Positions 36,528-48,100 of a DNA stretch of 64,000 nucleotides are shown one piece after another; position 1 is the first letter of the stretch; every line of letters starts with the position of its first letter. The DNA comes from Hymenobacter sp. BT559 (lineage in GTDB: Bacteria > Bacteroidota > Bacteroidia > Cytophagales > Hymenobacteraceae), in contig NZ_JAELXV010000003.1 of NCBI RefSeq assembly GCF_016427535.1, positions 434,001 through 498,000 on the forward strand. The letters are read 5' to 3'. The position numbers were made by a program, and so were the translations under genes. A model generated the notes under the pieces. The model searched no databases. It saw only the letters and a program-made list of their open reading frames with translations, and was not told the origin of the DNA.

Positions 36528-37592
36528 TTAGTGCAGCGAGCCCATAGCCGGCGCAAACAGCAGCTGGCTCATAAAGCCTAGGGCGCTGTCGTACAGCTGG
36601 CGCCGCTCCTGGTATTGCTGCCAGGCTTCTTCTTCGTCGGGCCGCAGGGGTAGGCCTGCTTCTTGCATTTCCTGCCAGGCTTTGGCGAACTTCTGGCGGT
36701 CGGGTGAAGCTTCCTTAATCTCTTCTTTTGTGCGCAATTCGGCCGGCTCGGTTTCGACTTTGTGGTTGAAAAAGCGGTGAATGCGGTTGAGGGCTAGCAC
36801 CCCAGCCGTAAACGTTAGCTCTACCTGTCGCGAGCGGGGCACGTCGAGTGCCGAGAACAGCAGGTTGGCCGTATCGAGCACCAGCCCGGCCGCCGTAACC
36901 CAGGAGCGCCCTGCTTGAGGCGAGCGAAAAAAGGCCAACACCGGCAGCGAGGTGTGGCTTTCGTCAATCTCAACCAGCCACTCTTCCCAAGCCAGCCATT
37001 GGTCGTCGTCGTTGCTGAAGTTGCCATCGTGGCCCAGCCAGCGCAGCAGCCCGCTAGCCGTGGCCGGAACGCCCGCGCGCAGCTCTATCTGAGCCACCAC
37101 GATTTCGCGCCGCGAAAAAGCCTGGTAGATAGTAGGTAGATAAGAGATGAGCAGCGTGAGCAGCAATAAGCCAATGGTGGCCTCCGAGTAGCTGAAGACG
37201 TTGATGGCAAAACCTGCTTCCGATGTAGTACCTAGGGTGAGCAACGAGCTGCCACTCAGCTCATAGCTCTTGGTAAAGCCATCGACACCGAGCGCCCAGT
37301 AAATGCCGGTGTAGCCGATGCCCACCAATGCCAACCACCCAATAGGCAGGGCCACCAATCCTACCGGCGCGTAGTGCGCTAAGATGCGGTCGCGGTGCGC
37401 ATAGGTATTGGCGCGGCGCGCCGCAAAGTCAAACAAGGCTCGCACACCGCCAAAGACGAAGGCATTGAGCCGCACGGACTCGTTGCGTGGTAGCACAAAC
37501 GAGCGGATGGCCCCCGATACGGTAGTGATAATGAGCCAGCCGCCGGCTATTCCGGCCAGTACGCGCAGGGCGTACTCAACAGTTGAAGACAT
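36528..37592 (-). CDS. Membrane protein with potassium-channel-like pore loop
   Basis: 354 residues. An N-terminal helix (LAGIAGGWLIITTVSGAI) is followed by a helix-loop-helix unit: VALPIGWLALVGIGYTGIYW, then a pore-loop-like LSGSSLLTLGTTSEAG, then ATIGLLLLTLLISYLPTIY. This resembles two-TM cation channels of the Ion_trans_2 type, but TLGTT replaces the potassium filter TVGYG. A soluble domain of about 190 residues follows. Ion selectivity is unknown, and a non-channel function is possible. It is convergent with sdaAA with only six bases between stops. Confidence 0.6.
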   Translation of the reverse strand: MSSTVEYALRVLAGIAGGWLIITTVSGAIRSFVLPRNESVRLNAFVFGGVRALFDFAARRANTYAHRDRILAHYAPVGLVALPIGWLALVGIGYTGIYWALGVDGFTKSYELSGSSLLTLGTTSEAGFAINVFSYSEATIGLLLLTLLISYLPTIYQAFSRREIVVAQIELRAGVPATASGLLRWLGHDGNFSNDDDQWLAWEEWLVEIDESHTSLPVLAFFRSPQAGRSWVTAAGLVLDTANLLFSALDVPRSRQVELTFTAGVLALNRIHRFFNHKVETEPAELRTKEEIKEASPDRQKFAKAWQEMQEAGLPLRPDEEEAWQQYQERRQLYDSALGFMSQLLFAPAMGSLH

Positions 37593-37619
37593 GGCCCCTT
37601 GTACGGAGCCGCTGAGGTT

Positions 37620-39002
<1,383 letters not shown>

Positions 39003-39006
39003 AGGC

Positions 39007-39091
39007 TTCCCGCAGGGTTAGCAGGGTATGGCATAAAGTTTCGCAAAGACAGCCAGAAAACCTGCGCCTTACTCTGCTAACTCTGCGGGAA
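39007..39091. repeat. Inverted repeat upstream of lutB
   Basis: Arms 39007-39024 and 39074-39091 pair over 17 of 18 bases (TTCCCGCAG.GTTAGCAG). It fills the gap between lutB and the M28 peptidase gene, both on the minus strand. It may be a terminator for the peptidase gene or a dispersed repeat. Confidence 0.6.
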
Positions 39092-39096
39092 ATTAC

Positions 39097-40821
39097 TTAA
39101 GGTTTGTTCGAATCTACCACCGGCCGCTCGTCGCGGTTGGCTAGTTCCCAAGCAGTGTAGAACACGAGCCGCGCCCGCGCTTCCATCTTGCCAAACTCAA
39201 TCTTGTCGATTTCGTCGCTCGCTTCGTGGTAGTCGGCGTGCACGCCGTTGAAGAAAAACGCCACCGGCACCTTGTGCACCGCAAAGTTGTAGTGGTCCGA
39301 GCGGTAGTAAAAGCGGTTGGGGTCGTTGGGGTCGTTGAAGCGGTAGTCGAGGTCGAGCTTGGTGTACTTCTGGTTGGCGGCTTCCAGCACGCTGTGCAAC
39401 TGCGACGACAGCTTGTCCGAACCAATGACGTATACGTAGTCGGCCTTGCCCTCGTGGGCCACATCTGTGCGGCCTATCATGTCGATGTTGAGGTCCGTAA
39501 TGGTGTTAGCCAGCGGAAAAACCGGGTGGTTGGCGTAGTACTCCGAGCCCAGCAGGCCTTTCTCCTCGCCCGTGTTGGCCAGGAATAATATGCTGCGGCG
39601 CGGCCCGTGCCCCGCGTGAGCAGCCTTGGTAAACGCCTCAGCAATAGCCAGCATACCGGTTGTGCCCGAGCCATCGTCGTCGGCGCCGTTGTACACCTTG
39701 CCGCCGATAATACCTAGGTGGTCGTAGTGCGCCGATACCACCAAAACCTCGTCCTTCTTATCGGTGCCGGGCAAGAAGCCCAGCACGTTTTCGGTGCCCA
39801 CCGCCGAGCGCTCCTGCGGCGCGCTGATAGTGAACTTGACCGGCTTGAACTTGCTGGCTACCGGTGCCTTAGCAGCGGCCGTGGCAGCGGCATAGCTGCG
39901 CAATGCCGCGTCGGAGGCACCTAGGAGCTTGAGACCTACAGCCGGCGACACGAAAAACGACGGCGCCCGGCCGCCACCCTGCTCGGCTGCCGCAATAATG
40001 GGCTGCATCACGCGCGGGGCCAGCCGCTCCTCCATCTTCTCAAATGCCAGGGCCGGCTCGGTGCTGATGAAGAACACGCTGCGGGCGCCTTTCTGCGCCG
40101 CCAGCGCGGCCTTAGCCCGGAAATCAACGCTCCACTTAGTGGCGCTGCCATCGGAGCTCAGCACCGATTTGCCATCGGTGGTGCGAGGCTCGCCCAGCAG
40201 CATCACTAGGTCTTTGCCTTGCACGTCGCGCCCGGCGTAGTCAGAATAGGTGCCCTGCTCGATGCCGTAGCCCACAAACACCGGCTGCACCGCCGTGGCC
40301 TGCTGAAAAGGCGAGCGCCCAAACGCATAGAAGTCTTTAAGCCAAGCATACGCCTTGCCACCCACCGTAAGCGTGCCACCTTTCTGCCAGGCGCTGCGCT
40401 CTAGGCTAAAGGTTTGCAGGTACGGGTTGGCCGTGTTGGCGGTCACGGGCGCTACCAAGCTATCGGCCCGGAACTGCTGGGTGATGTATTCGGCGGCCAT
40501 CTTCTGGCCTTTGGTGCCGGTTTCGCGGCCTTCGTACTCGTCGGAGGCCAGCACCGAGAGGTCGCGCCGCAGTTTGTCCTGCGTAATGTAGCGCTCAGCA
40601 TACACCGTAGCGTAGTCGGCCGCTGGCAGGGGCGCCACCGGCACCGAGCCATGCGGCGCAATGCCACCATCAGTAGGTTTAGCCGCTGGCTTTTTAGTAA
40701 GCTTGGTTTTTGTCTTGGTCTTGACCTTCACCGCGCCCGGCGTTTGGGCAGCTAGGGTAGCCGGCAGCGCCAGGGCAGCGAGCAGCAACAGGGGGTATTT
40801 CACCAGTTTAGAAGTTATCAT
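39097..40821 (-). CDS. Secreted M28-family metallopeptidase
   Basis: 574 residues from the ATG at 40821 (signal peptide KYPLLLLAALALPATLAAQ). A Lys/Thr-rich linker (KVKTKTKTKLTKK) follows. The M28 zinc sites are complete: VVSAHYDHLG (His), NGADDDGSGTTGML (bridging Asp), LANTGEEKGLLGSEY (catalytic Glu-Glu), LNIDMIGR (Asp) and YRSDHYNFA (His). Residues about 150-300 carry a PA-like insert. It probably acts as a periplasmic or surface aminopeptidase. Confidence 0.92.
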   Translation of the reverse strand: MITSKLVKYPLLLLAALALPATLAAQTPGAVKVKTKTKTKLTKKPAAKPTDGGIAPHGSVPVAPLPAADYATVYAERYITQDKLRRDLSVLASDEYEGRETGTKGQKMAAEYITQQFRADSLVAPVTANTANPYLQTFSLERSAWQKGGTLTVGGKAYAWLKDFYAFGRSPFQQATAVQPVFVGYGIEQGTYSDYAGRDVQGKDLVMLLGEPRTTDGKSVLSSDGSATKWSVDFRAKAALAAQKGARSVFFISTEPALAFEKMEERLAPRVMQPIIAAAEQGGGRAPSFFVSPAVGLKLLGASDAALRSYAAATAAAKAPVASKFKPVKFTISAPQERSAVGTENVLGFLPGTDKKDEVLVVSAHYDHLGIIGGKVYNGADDDGSGTTGMLAIAEAFTKAAHAGHGPRRSILFLANTGEEKGLLGSEYYANHPVFPLANTITDLNIDMIGRTDVAHEGKADYVYVIGSDKLSSQLHSVLEAANQKYTKLDLDYRFNDPNDPNRFYYRSDHYNFAVHKVPVAFFFNGVHADYHEASDEIDKIEFGKMEARARLVFYTAWELANRDERPVVDSNKP

Positions 40822-40889
40822 AGAAGTAGGTCTGTCATGCTGCGCCACGCTCAGCCCGGCAAACGTCTTTTGATTATTAAAATCGATAC

Positions 40890-41369
40890 CTAGGCTTTCG
40901 TAATCAGTACGGTGGCATAAGCCGCTACGCCTTCTTGCCGGCCCACGAAACCAAGCTTCTCGGTAGTAGTGGCTTTGATGGAAATGTCGTCCTCGTCCAC
41001 GCCCATCACCTGGGCCAGCACCGTGCGCATGGCCGGGATGTGCGAGTTCACCTTGGGCCGCTCGAGGCAGATGGTCGAGTCGATGTTGCCGACTTCGTAG
41101 CCTTTCTCGCGCAAGATGCGCATGACCTCGGCTAGCAGCTTTTTACTGTCGATGCCTTTGTACTGCGGGTCGGTATCGGGGAAGTGGAAGCCGATGTCGC
41201 GCAGGTTAGCCGCGCCCAGCAGCGCGTCGCAAATGACATGGATGAGCACGTCGGCATCGGAGTGGCCTAGGGCGCCGTAGGTGTGCGGCACCTCAATGCC
41301 GCCGAGCCAGAAGGGGAGGCCCTCGCGGAGCTGGTGAACGTCGTAGCCGAAGCCAACGCGAATTTTCAT
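40890..41369 (-). CDS. ispF: 2-C-methyl-D-erythritol 2,4-cyclodiphosphate synthase
   Basis: 159 residues from the ATG at 41369. It forms MEcPP in the MEP isoprenoid pathway. The Zn ligands lie in GFGYDVHQL and LGHSDADVLIHVICDALLG; GFHFPDTDPQYKGIDS and SIKATTTEKLGFVGRQEGV complete the family signature. Other MEP genes are not adjacent. It is 68 bases upstream of the M28 peptidase gene on the same strand. Confidence 0.95.
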   Translation of the reverse strand: MKIRVGFGYDVHQLREGLPFWLGGIEVPHTYGALGHSDADVLIHVICDALLGAANLRDIGFHFPDTDPQYKGIDSKKLLAEVMRILREKGYEVGNIDSTICLERPKVNSHIPAMRTVLAQVMGVDEDDISIKATTTEKLGFVGRQEGVAAYATVLITKA

Positions 41370-41680
41370 GGAGTTGAAGTGGAATAGCGAAACCACAAAG
41401 GTATTGGCCCGTGCCTAGGCCAGCGGCAAACTGATAATCACTAAAAAATAGGTAAAAGAATATGGTAATAATTAAACTAATAATATTAGCTTTGTGCAGC
41501 TAATAAAAGTAGTTGGCGCAAGCTGGCTTGCAACCTAGCTGAAAAAATAATGAACCGGCTTAAAGTAATCGGCTGGCCACCGCGTCAGGTGAGCTGATTG
41601 AACCAGACGAGCAGCGCCAAAGAAACTTTGGAAACTTTGAACTCGATAATAGTTTCCGCTGTATCTTTGCCATGCCAATC
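41370..41680. other. Intergenic between divergent ispF and tetR
   Basis: About 310 bases, AT-rich at 41440-41560. It contains the tetR promoter at its right end. No believable gene; only a 15-codon frame around 41550. Confidence 0.55.
41636..41669 (+). promoter_or_regulatory. Promoter of the tetR-efflux operon
   Basis: TATCTTTG at 41662-41669 is an exact TAnnTTTG, with TTTG at 41636-41639 upstream (22-base spacer, slightly long). Transcription would start near 41674, so the ATG at 41672 would be lost and the ATG at 41681 would be nearly leaderless. Confidence 0.6.
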
Positions 41681-42295
41681 ATGGAAACGAAGGACCGAAT
41701 TCTGACCCGCGCTGCTGCACTGTTTTTGCGCAACGGCATCAAGAGTGTGAGCATGGACGACATCGCTGCTGACCTCGGCATGTCGAAGAAAACGTTATAT
41801 AAAACCTTTGCCAGCAAGGATGAGATAGTGATGGCCGTGATGTCGGGGCACCTCTGCCAGGCGCAGGGCGAGTGCACCCGGGTAGCGAGCGCCGCCGCCA
41901 ATGCTGTGGAGGAAATGCTAACGCTATCGGCCTGGGCCGACAAGGAGTTTAGCAACGTGCATCCCAGCATTTTCTACGACCTCAAGAAGTACCACCCCGA
42001 TGCCTGGACTTTGTTCTCCACCCATAAAAACGCCTTCATTCTTGACCAGATAACCCAGAACCTGCGGCGCGGCATTGCCGAAGGGTTGTTTCGGGCTGAC
42101 CTCGACGTGGAAGTGCTGGCCCGCCTCAACCTGGTGCAGATAGAGCTGGCCTTCGACCCCGATATCTACCCACCCGCACAGTTTAGCCCACTGCGGGTAA
42201 ACCGGGTGTTCGACGAGCATTTTCTGCTGGGCGTGGCTACGCTAAAAGGGCACCGGCTTTTTAACAAGTACCGTCAGATTACGGAAGAAGAATAA
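41681..42295 (+). CDS. TetR/AcrR-family repressor of efflux operon
   Basis: 204 residues from the ATG at 41681, chosen because the in-frame ATG at 41672 lies upstream of the expected transcription start. The N-terminal HTH is typical: RILTRAAALFLRNGIKSVSM then DDIAADLGMSKKTLYKTFAS. The C-terminal ligand domain is helical and unassigned. It precedes tolC by 47 bases on the same strand and so is probably co-transcribed with the pump it controls. The inducer is unknown. Confidence 0.9.
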   Translation: METKDRILTRAAALFLRNGIKSVSMDDIAADLGMSKKTLYKTFASKDEIVMAVMSGHLCQAQGECTRVASAAANAVEEMLTLSAWADKEFSNVHPSIFYDLKKYHPDAWTLFSTHKNAFILDQITQNLRRGIAEGLFRADLDVEVLARLNLVQIELAFDPDIYPPAQFSPLRVNRVFDEHFLLGVATLKGHRLFNKYRQITEEE

Positions 42296-42342
42296 CGGTT
42301 TCTCCTGAGATTTTACCCAGACGTTCTGTCTCTCACATTTTT

Positions 42343-44010
42343 ATGAAGAACGCATTAACCAAGGCGTTGCTGGCTGGCCTAGCCCTAGGGGCGGGCGCCC
42401 CCACCTTGGCGCAGACCCCCGCCCCAGCCACGCCGGCGAACCCGGCCGGCCAGGGCCCCATGGCCATAAGCCTGAGCCAAGCCGTGCGCTACGCCGTGCA
42501 AAACAAGCCTAGCCTGCTGGCTACCCGCCTGGCCGAGCAAACCGCCAAGGCAAAAGTAGGCGAAGTAAAAAGCCAAGGTTTGCCGCAGGTAAACGTGGCG
42601 GCTAACCTAGCCGATAACTTCAAGCTGCAAAGGTCGTTGCTGGATGCGGGTGCCTTTTCGGGCCCCACGCTGAGCGGTACTACTCTCACGCCGGGCGACA
42701 TAGCAGCGGCATCGGCTGGCCAAAGCGTGACATTACCGCCGGCTTATGGGGCACCTGTATCGGCGCCGCCCCAGGCTATTGCCTTCGGCTTGCAGTATGC
42801 GGGCAACACCTCAGCTTCGTTTTCGCAAATGCTGTTTGATGGCTCGTACCTAGTAGGCCTGCGGGCGGCTAGGGTGTACGAGGAGCTGGCTAAAAAGCAG
42901 ACCCAGCAGGCCGAAATCGACGTAATCGAGCAAGTAAGCAAGGCCTACTACAGCACGCTGGTAGCCCGCGCCCGCCTGGCCCTGCTGGCCCGCAACGTGC
43001 AGCGCCTCGATACGCTGCTGTACCAAACCGATAAGACGTTCAAGGCCGGCTTTGCCGAAAAGCTCGACGTGGACCGCTTGCGCGTGCAGCGCAACAACTT
43101 AGTGGTGGAGCAGCAGAAAGCGCAGCGCCTCACCGAAGTAAGCGTGGCGCTGCTTAAGTTTCAGATGGGTTTGCCGCAGGCGCAAAACGTGCAGCTTACC
43201 GACTCGCTCGGCGCGGCCGTGGTCGATGCCGGGGCGCTGCGCCAGCGCCTAGGGGTAGCCAATTTCAACACTGGCGGCGGCGACCAGAGCCTCGGCCAAG
43301 TACCCACGGTGGCCGCGCCCACCACCGGCCAGGCGCCCACTACGGCGCCCGTAGCCAATAATACCGGCCAGCCCACGCAGGCCAATGCAGCGTTTAACTA
43401 CAACAACCGCATCGAGTTTTCGACCCTCGAAACGCAGCAGGCGCTGGCTGGCCTCGACCTAGCCAACCGCCAGCGGGGTGCCTACCCGCGCCTGAGCCTC
43501 ACGGCTGCCTATGGCTTCACGGGCTCGGCCAAGTCGGCGCGCGACTTATTTGCCTTCCGCGGCCCTGAGTCGGTTAACGGGCAAGGCCTACTCAACCAAA
43601 ACTGGTTTGGCTTTGGCAACGTGGGCCTGGCCCTGAACGTGCCGGTGTTCGACGGCTTCCGCCGCAAGTACCAGGTGCAGCAGGCGCGCTTGCAGCAGAA
43701 GACCATTGAGCACGGCTTCGAAACGCTGCGCCAAAGCATTGATTTGCAAGATGCCCAAAGCCGCGCCACGCTCGTGAATGCCCTCGACGTGCTCGACAAC
43801 CAGCAGGCCAACCTAACGCTGGCCGCCGATGTAGCCCGGGTGTCGAAAATCAAATTCCAGGCTGGCGTGGGCTCCAACGTGGAGCTGATAACGGCCGAAA
43901 CGGACCTGCGCCAAGCCCAAACCAACTACTACGCTGCCATTTACGATGTGCTGGTGGCCAAGGTAGACCGCGACAAAGCCACCGGCGAGCTGTACCAGCA
44001 GGCCAAGTAA
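42343..44010 (+). CDS. TolC-family outer-membrane efflux channel
   Basis: 555 residues. Signal peptide to about APTLAQT (residue 24). The family repeat start MAISLSQAVRYAVQNKPSLL and the later GVGSNVELITAETDLRQAQTNYYAAIYD are standard. An extended Ala/Thr/Pro-rich insert (around APTTGQAPTTAPVANNTGQ) in the middle is longer than usual. It forms the outer-membrane duct of the pump encoded by the two following genes. Confidence 0.9.
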   Translation: MKNALTKALLAGLALGAGAPTLAQTPAPATPANPAGQGPMAISLSQAVRYAVQNKPSLLATRLAEQTAKAKVGEVKSQGLPQVNVAANLADNFKLQRSLLDAGAFSGPTLSGTTLTPGDIAAASAGQSVTLPPAYGAPVSAPPQAIAFGLQYAGNTSASFSQMLFDGSYLVGLRAARVYEELAKKQTQQAEIDVIEQVSKAYYSTLVARARLALLARNVQRLDTLLYQTDKTFKAGFAEKLDVDRLRVQRNNLVVEQQKAQRLTEVSVALLKFQMGLPQAQNVQLTDSLGAAVVDAGALRQRLGVANFNTGGGDQSLGQVPTVAAPTTGQAPTTAPVANNTGQPTQANAAFNYNNRIEFSTLETQQALAGLDLANRQRGAYPRLSLTAAYGFTGSAKSARDLFAFRGPESVNGQGLLNQNWFGFGNVGLALNVPVFDGFRRKYQVQQARLQQKTIEHGFETLRQSIDLQDAQSRATLVNALDVLDNQQANLTLAADVARVSKIKFQAGVGSNVELITAETDLRQAQTNYYAAIYDVLVAKVDRDKATGELYQQAK

Positions 44011-44034
44011 TTCTCTTTGAAAGCTAGTAACCTC

Positions 44035-45168
44035 ATGAACCTGAATACCGCTCGTTACTCCCTGCTCGCCGCCACGCTTTTCCTCGCTTCGTGCGGCGGG
44101 GGCGACAAAGACCCCAACGCCGAGCTGGCTAAGCTCAAGGCCGAGCAGGCCGCGACCCAGGCCAAAATAGCCGACCTAGAAGCCAAAACCGGCTCGGCCA
44201 AAGCCGCCGAAGCCAACTCGGCCGTGCCCGTGTCGGTAATTAAAGTAGCGCCCCAAAACTTCGCGGGCTACCTCGAAGTGCAGGGCCGCGTTGATTTTGA
44301 CCAGAACGCCACTGTGGGCGCGCGGGCGGCCGGCACGCTCACCAGCGTGCGTGTGCAGCGCGGCGACCAGGTGCGCAAAGGCCAAGTGCTGGCCACCGTA
44401 GATGCCAGCATCCTGGACGCCAACATTGCCGAGCTACGCACGCGCATGGACCTGGCTAAGACGGTTTACGAAAAGCAGGCCGGCCTCTGGAAGCAGCAGA
44501 TTGGTACCGAGGTGCAGTACCTGCAAGCCAAGAATAACTATGAGGCCTTGCAGCGCAACCTAGGTAGCCTCAACCAGCAAAAAGCTCTCTACAACGTGGT
44601 GGCCCCCTACGCCGGCGTGGTCGACAACGTGCTGCCGAAACTGGGTGAAACGGTAGCGCCCGGCGCACCGGTGGTGCAGCTCAATAGCGGCCGGGGCGGC
44701 AAAGTACTCGCCGATGTATCAGAAGCTTACGCGGGCAGCATCAAGGCTGGCGACAAGGCCCTGGTAGCCCTGCCCGACATGGGCAGCGAAGAAATCGAGA
44801 GCACTGTGCGCACCGTGAGCCGCACCATCTCGGCCACCAGCCGCACCTTCACCGTGGAGCTACGCCTGCCCAGCAACGTGGCCGCCCGCCTGCGCCCCAA
44901 CATGGTAGCCACCGTGCGCATCAAAAACTACGGCAACAACAACGCCACCGTGCTGCCAGTCGACCTCATTCAGCACGACGAGGAAAACGCCTACGTGCTG
45001 GTGGTGAACAACGAAGGCGGCAAGCCCGTGGCTGCCAAGCGCGTCATCAAAACCGGCCAGACTTACAACGGCAAGCAAGAAGTACTAAGTGGCCTAAAAG
45101 CAGGCGACGAAGTGATTTCGGCAGGCTACCAGAACCTCAATGAGGGGCAGACGGTGAAAGTCGGCTAA
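44035..45168 (+). CDS. RND efflux periplasmic adaptor, lipoprotein
   Basis: 377 residues from the ATG at 44035. The lipobox LASC makes Cys20 the lipid anchor to the inner membrane. A short coiled coil ([18 protein letters not shown]) precedes the lipoyl half-motifs ([36 protein letters not shown]) that flank the hairpin, then beta-barrel and membrane-proximal domains. It links the permease to TolC. It starts 24 bases after tolC and ends 29 bases before the permease gene. Confidence 0.92.
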   Translation: MNLNTARYSLLAATLFLASCGGGDKDPNAELAKLKAEQAATQAKIADLEAKTGSAKAAEANSAVPVSVIKVAPQNFAGYLEVQGRVDFDQNATVGARAAGTLTSVRVQRGDQVRKGQVLATVDASILDANIAELRTRMDLAKTVYEKQAGLWKQQIGTEVQYLQAKNNYEALQRNLGSLNQQKALYNVVAPYAGVVDNVLPKLGETVAPGAPVVQLNSGRGGKVLADVSEAYAGSIKAGDKALVALPDMGSEEIESTVRTVSRTISATSRTFTVELRLPSNVAARLRPNMVATVRIKNYGNNNATVLPVDLIQHDEENAYVLVVNNEGGKPVAAKRVIKTGQTYNGKQEVLSGLKAGDEVISAGYQNLNEGQTVKVG

Positions 45169-45197
45169 GTACACTCCTCAACTAGCAACTACCTGTT

Positions 45198-48100
45198 ATG
45201 CAAGATATTGAAAAGGAGTTTGGACCCACCAGTTGGTCCATTAATAACAAGACGAGTATTTACATCATCACCTTGCTCCTGACGGTGATGGGCATTTTTG
45301 CCTACATCAAGCTCGGCAAGGAGAAGTTTCCCGACATCGTGATTCCGCGCATCATCGTGGCTACGGTGTATCCCGGTACGTCGCCGACCGACATTGAAAA
45401 CCTGGTGACGCGTCAGATTGAGAAAGAAATCAAGGGCGTAAACGGGGTTAAGAAAATCAACTCGACCTCGAACCAGGACTACTGTATTGTAGACGTAGAG
45501 TTTAAGTCGGGTATCGATGTGCAGGTGGCTAAGCAACTCATCAAGGATGCCGTAGATAAGGCCCGCACCGAGCTGCCCAACGACCTGCCCACCGAGCCCA
45601 CGGTGCAGGAAGTCAACATCTCGGAGCAGCCGATTATGTACGTCAACCTGAGCGGCAACCTGCCGGCCTCGCAGCTCAAAAAGCTGGCCGACGACTTCCA
45701 GGATAAGATTGAGGCACTGCCCGAAATCACCCGCGTCGACATCGTGGGTGCCCTGGAGCAGCAGGTGAACGTAGACGTGGACTTGCAGAAGCTGCAAGCC
45801 TCGCAGCTGAGCTTTACGGACATTGAGAATTCCATCGCCCGCGAGAACATCACGGTGTCGGGTGGCTCTATCGACGTGGGCGACCAGAAGCGCGCTGTGC
45901 GCGTGGCCGGCCAGTACGTGAATGCCGCCGACATCGCCGACATCCAAATTAAGAACCTGCGCGGCGCTCCGGTGCGCCTAGGTGACATTGCCACCGTGCA
46001 AGACGCCTTTAAGGACCGCGAAAGCTATGCCCGCCTCGACGGCCAGCCCACCGTGACCCTGAACGTGGTGAAGCGCCAGGGCGAAAACCTGCTCGACGCC
46101 TCAGACAAGATTCACACCCTAGTGAAGGACGCCGAAGCCAGTCTGCCCAAAGGCACCAAAATCACGATTACGGGCGACTCGTCGAACGAAACCCGCAATA
46201 CGCTGAATGACCTGATTAACACCATTATCATCGGCTTCCTTCTGGTGACCTTGATTCTGATGTTCTTCATGGGTACCACCAACGCGCTTTTCGTGGGCTT
46301 GTCGGTGCCGCTGTCGATGTTCTTGGCCTTCGTGATGCTGCCCATGTTTGGCTTCTCGCTGAACATGATTGTCCTCTTTGCCTTCTTGCTGGCCCTAGGT
46401 ATCGTGGTAGACGATGCTATCGTGGTTATCGAAAACACGCACCGCCTGCTGCACGAGCACCCCAACCTGAGTACTGCTAAGGCGGCCAAATTCGCGGCCG
46501 GCGAGGTGTTCATTCCAGTACTGGCCGGTACGCTCACTACGGTGGCGCCGTTCGTGCCGCTCATGTTCTGGCCCGGCATTGTGGGCTCGTTCATGTTCTT
46601 CTTGCCGGTGACCCTAATTCTGACCCTAGGGGCTTCGCTCATCGTGGCGTTCATCATGAACCCCGTGTTTGCCGTGAGCTTCATGGAGCGCGAAGAGCAC
46701 CTCGACCGTGTTGAAACGCCCAAGCTGACCCGCAACTTCCTGCTCGGCATGGGCGGGCTGGCGCTGGTAGCGCTAGCGGGCTACCTGGCCGGCTCCAAGT
46801 TCTTGGGCAACTTGATGGTGACCATCATCGTGCTCTGCTTCCTCGATAAGTACGTGTTTGTGTACATGATAGCTGGCTTCCAGCGCAGCATCCTGCCGCG
46901 TTTCCAGGATGGCTACGCTCGCCTCGTAGAGATTGTGGTGGGTGGTTCGGTGTGGCGCCAGGTGGGTATCATGCTAAGCTTGGTAGTGCTGTTTGTGGGT
47001 AGCATCATGGCCGTGGGCGCCCGCAAGCCCAAGGTGGACTTCTTCCCCAAAGGCGACCCCAAGTTCATTTACACCTACTTACGCATGCCAGTGGGCACCC
47101 GCGTAGAAGTAACCGACTCGGTAACTAAGATTCTCGAAAAGCGCGTGTACGGCGTTATTGGCCGTAACAACCCCGACGTAGAATCGGTGATTACCAACGT
47201 GGCCATCGGCGCCGGCGACCCCACTGAGGCTACCGCGTCGGGCGTGTCGCAGTCGCACCTAGGTAAGGTGGGCGTGGCCTTCAAAGAGCTGGCCGAGCAA
47301 ACCGGCCCGGCTACTCATACCTACATGGATAAGATTCGGGAGGTAGTGAAAGGCATTCCCGGCGCCGAGGTGTCCGTTGACCAAGAAGCCAGCGGCCCGC
47401 CCCAGGGTAAGGAAGTAGCCATCGAAGTATCGGGCGACGACTACCCCAAACTGGCCGCCCTGAGCAAGAAAGTAGAGCGCTACGTCGATTCGCTGAAAAT
47501 CGGTGGTATCGAAGACCTGCGCTCCGATTTGCAGGACCGCAACCCCGAAATTGGCGTGCGCATCAACCGCGTGCGGGCCAACCGCGAAGGCATCTCGACC
47601 GCCCAAATCGGCTCGGAAGTCCGCACGGCTATCTACGGCTTCGAGGCTAGCAAATTCAAGACCCCCGACGATGAGTACCCCATCCAGGTGCGCTACGCCA
47701 AGCCCTACCGCGACAACGTAGATGCCATCGTAAACTCGCCGCTCACCTTCCGCGACGCCACTGGCGCCGTGCGCCAGGTGCCTATTTCGGCCGTGGCCGA
47801 TGTGAACTATGGCACTACCTACGGCGGTATCAAGCGCAAGGACACGCACCGCCTCATCACGATTAGCTCCAACGTGCTCAACGGCTTCACTGGCCCCGAT
47901 GTGGTGGCCAACGTGCAGCGCGCGCTCAAAAGCTTCCCCACACCGCCCGGCTACACCGTGCGCATGGGTGGCGCCCAGGAAGACCAGAAGGAAACCAGCG
48001 ACTTCCTAGGGGTGGCTGCTATTGGCGCCATCGCCCTCATCTTCTTGGTGCTCGTGACGCAGTTCAACTCGGTAGCTAAGCCGCTCATCATCCTCACCGA

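Noticed and set aside
45189-45947. 252-codon minus-strand open frame
   Set aside because: Antisense to the start of the RND permease gene; no signal, domain or promoter.
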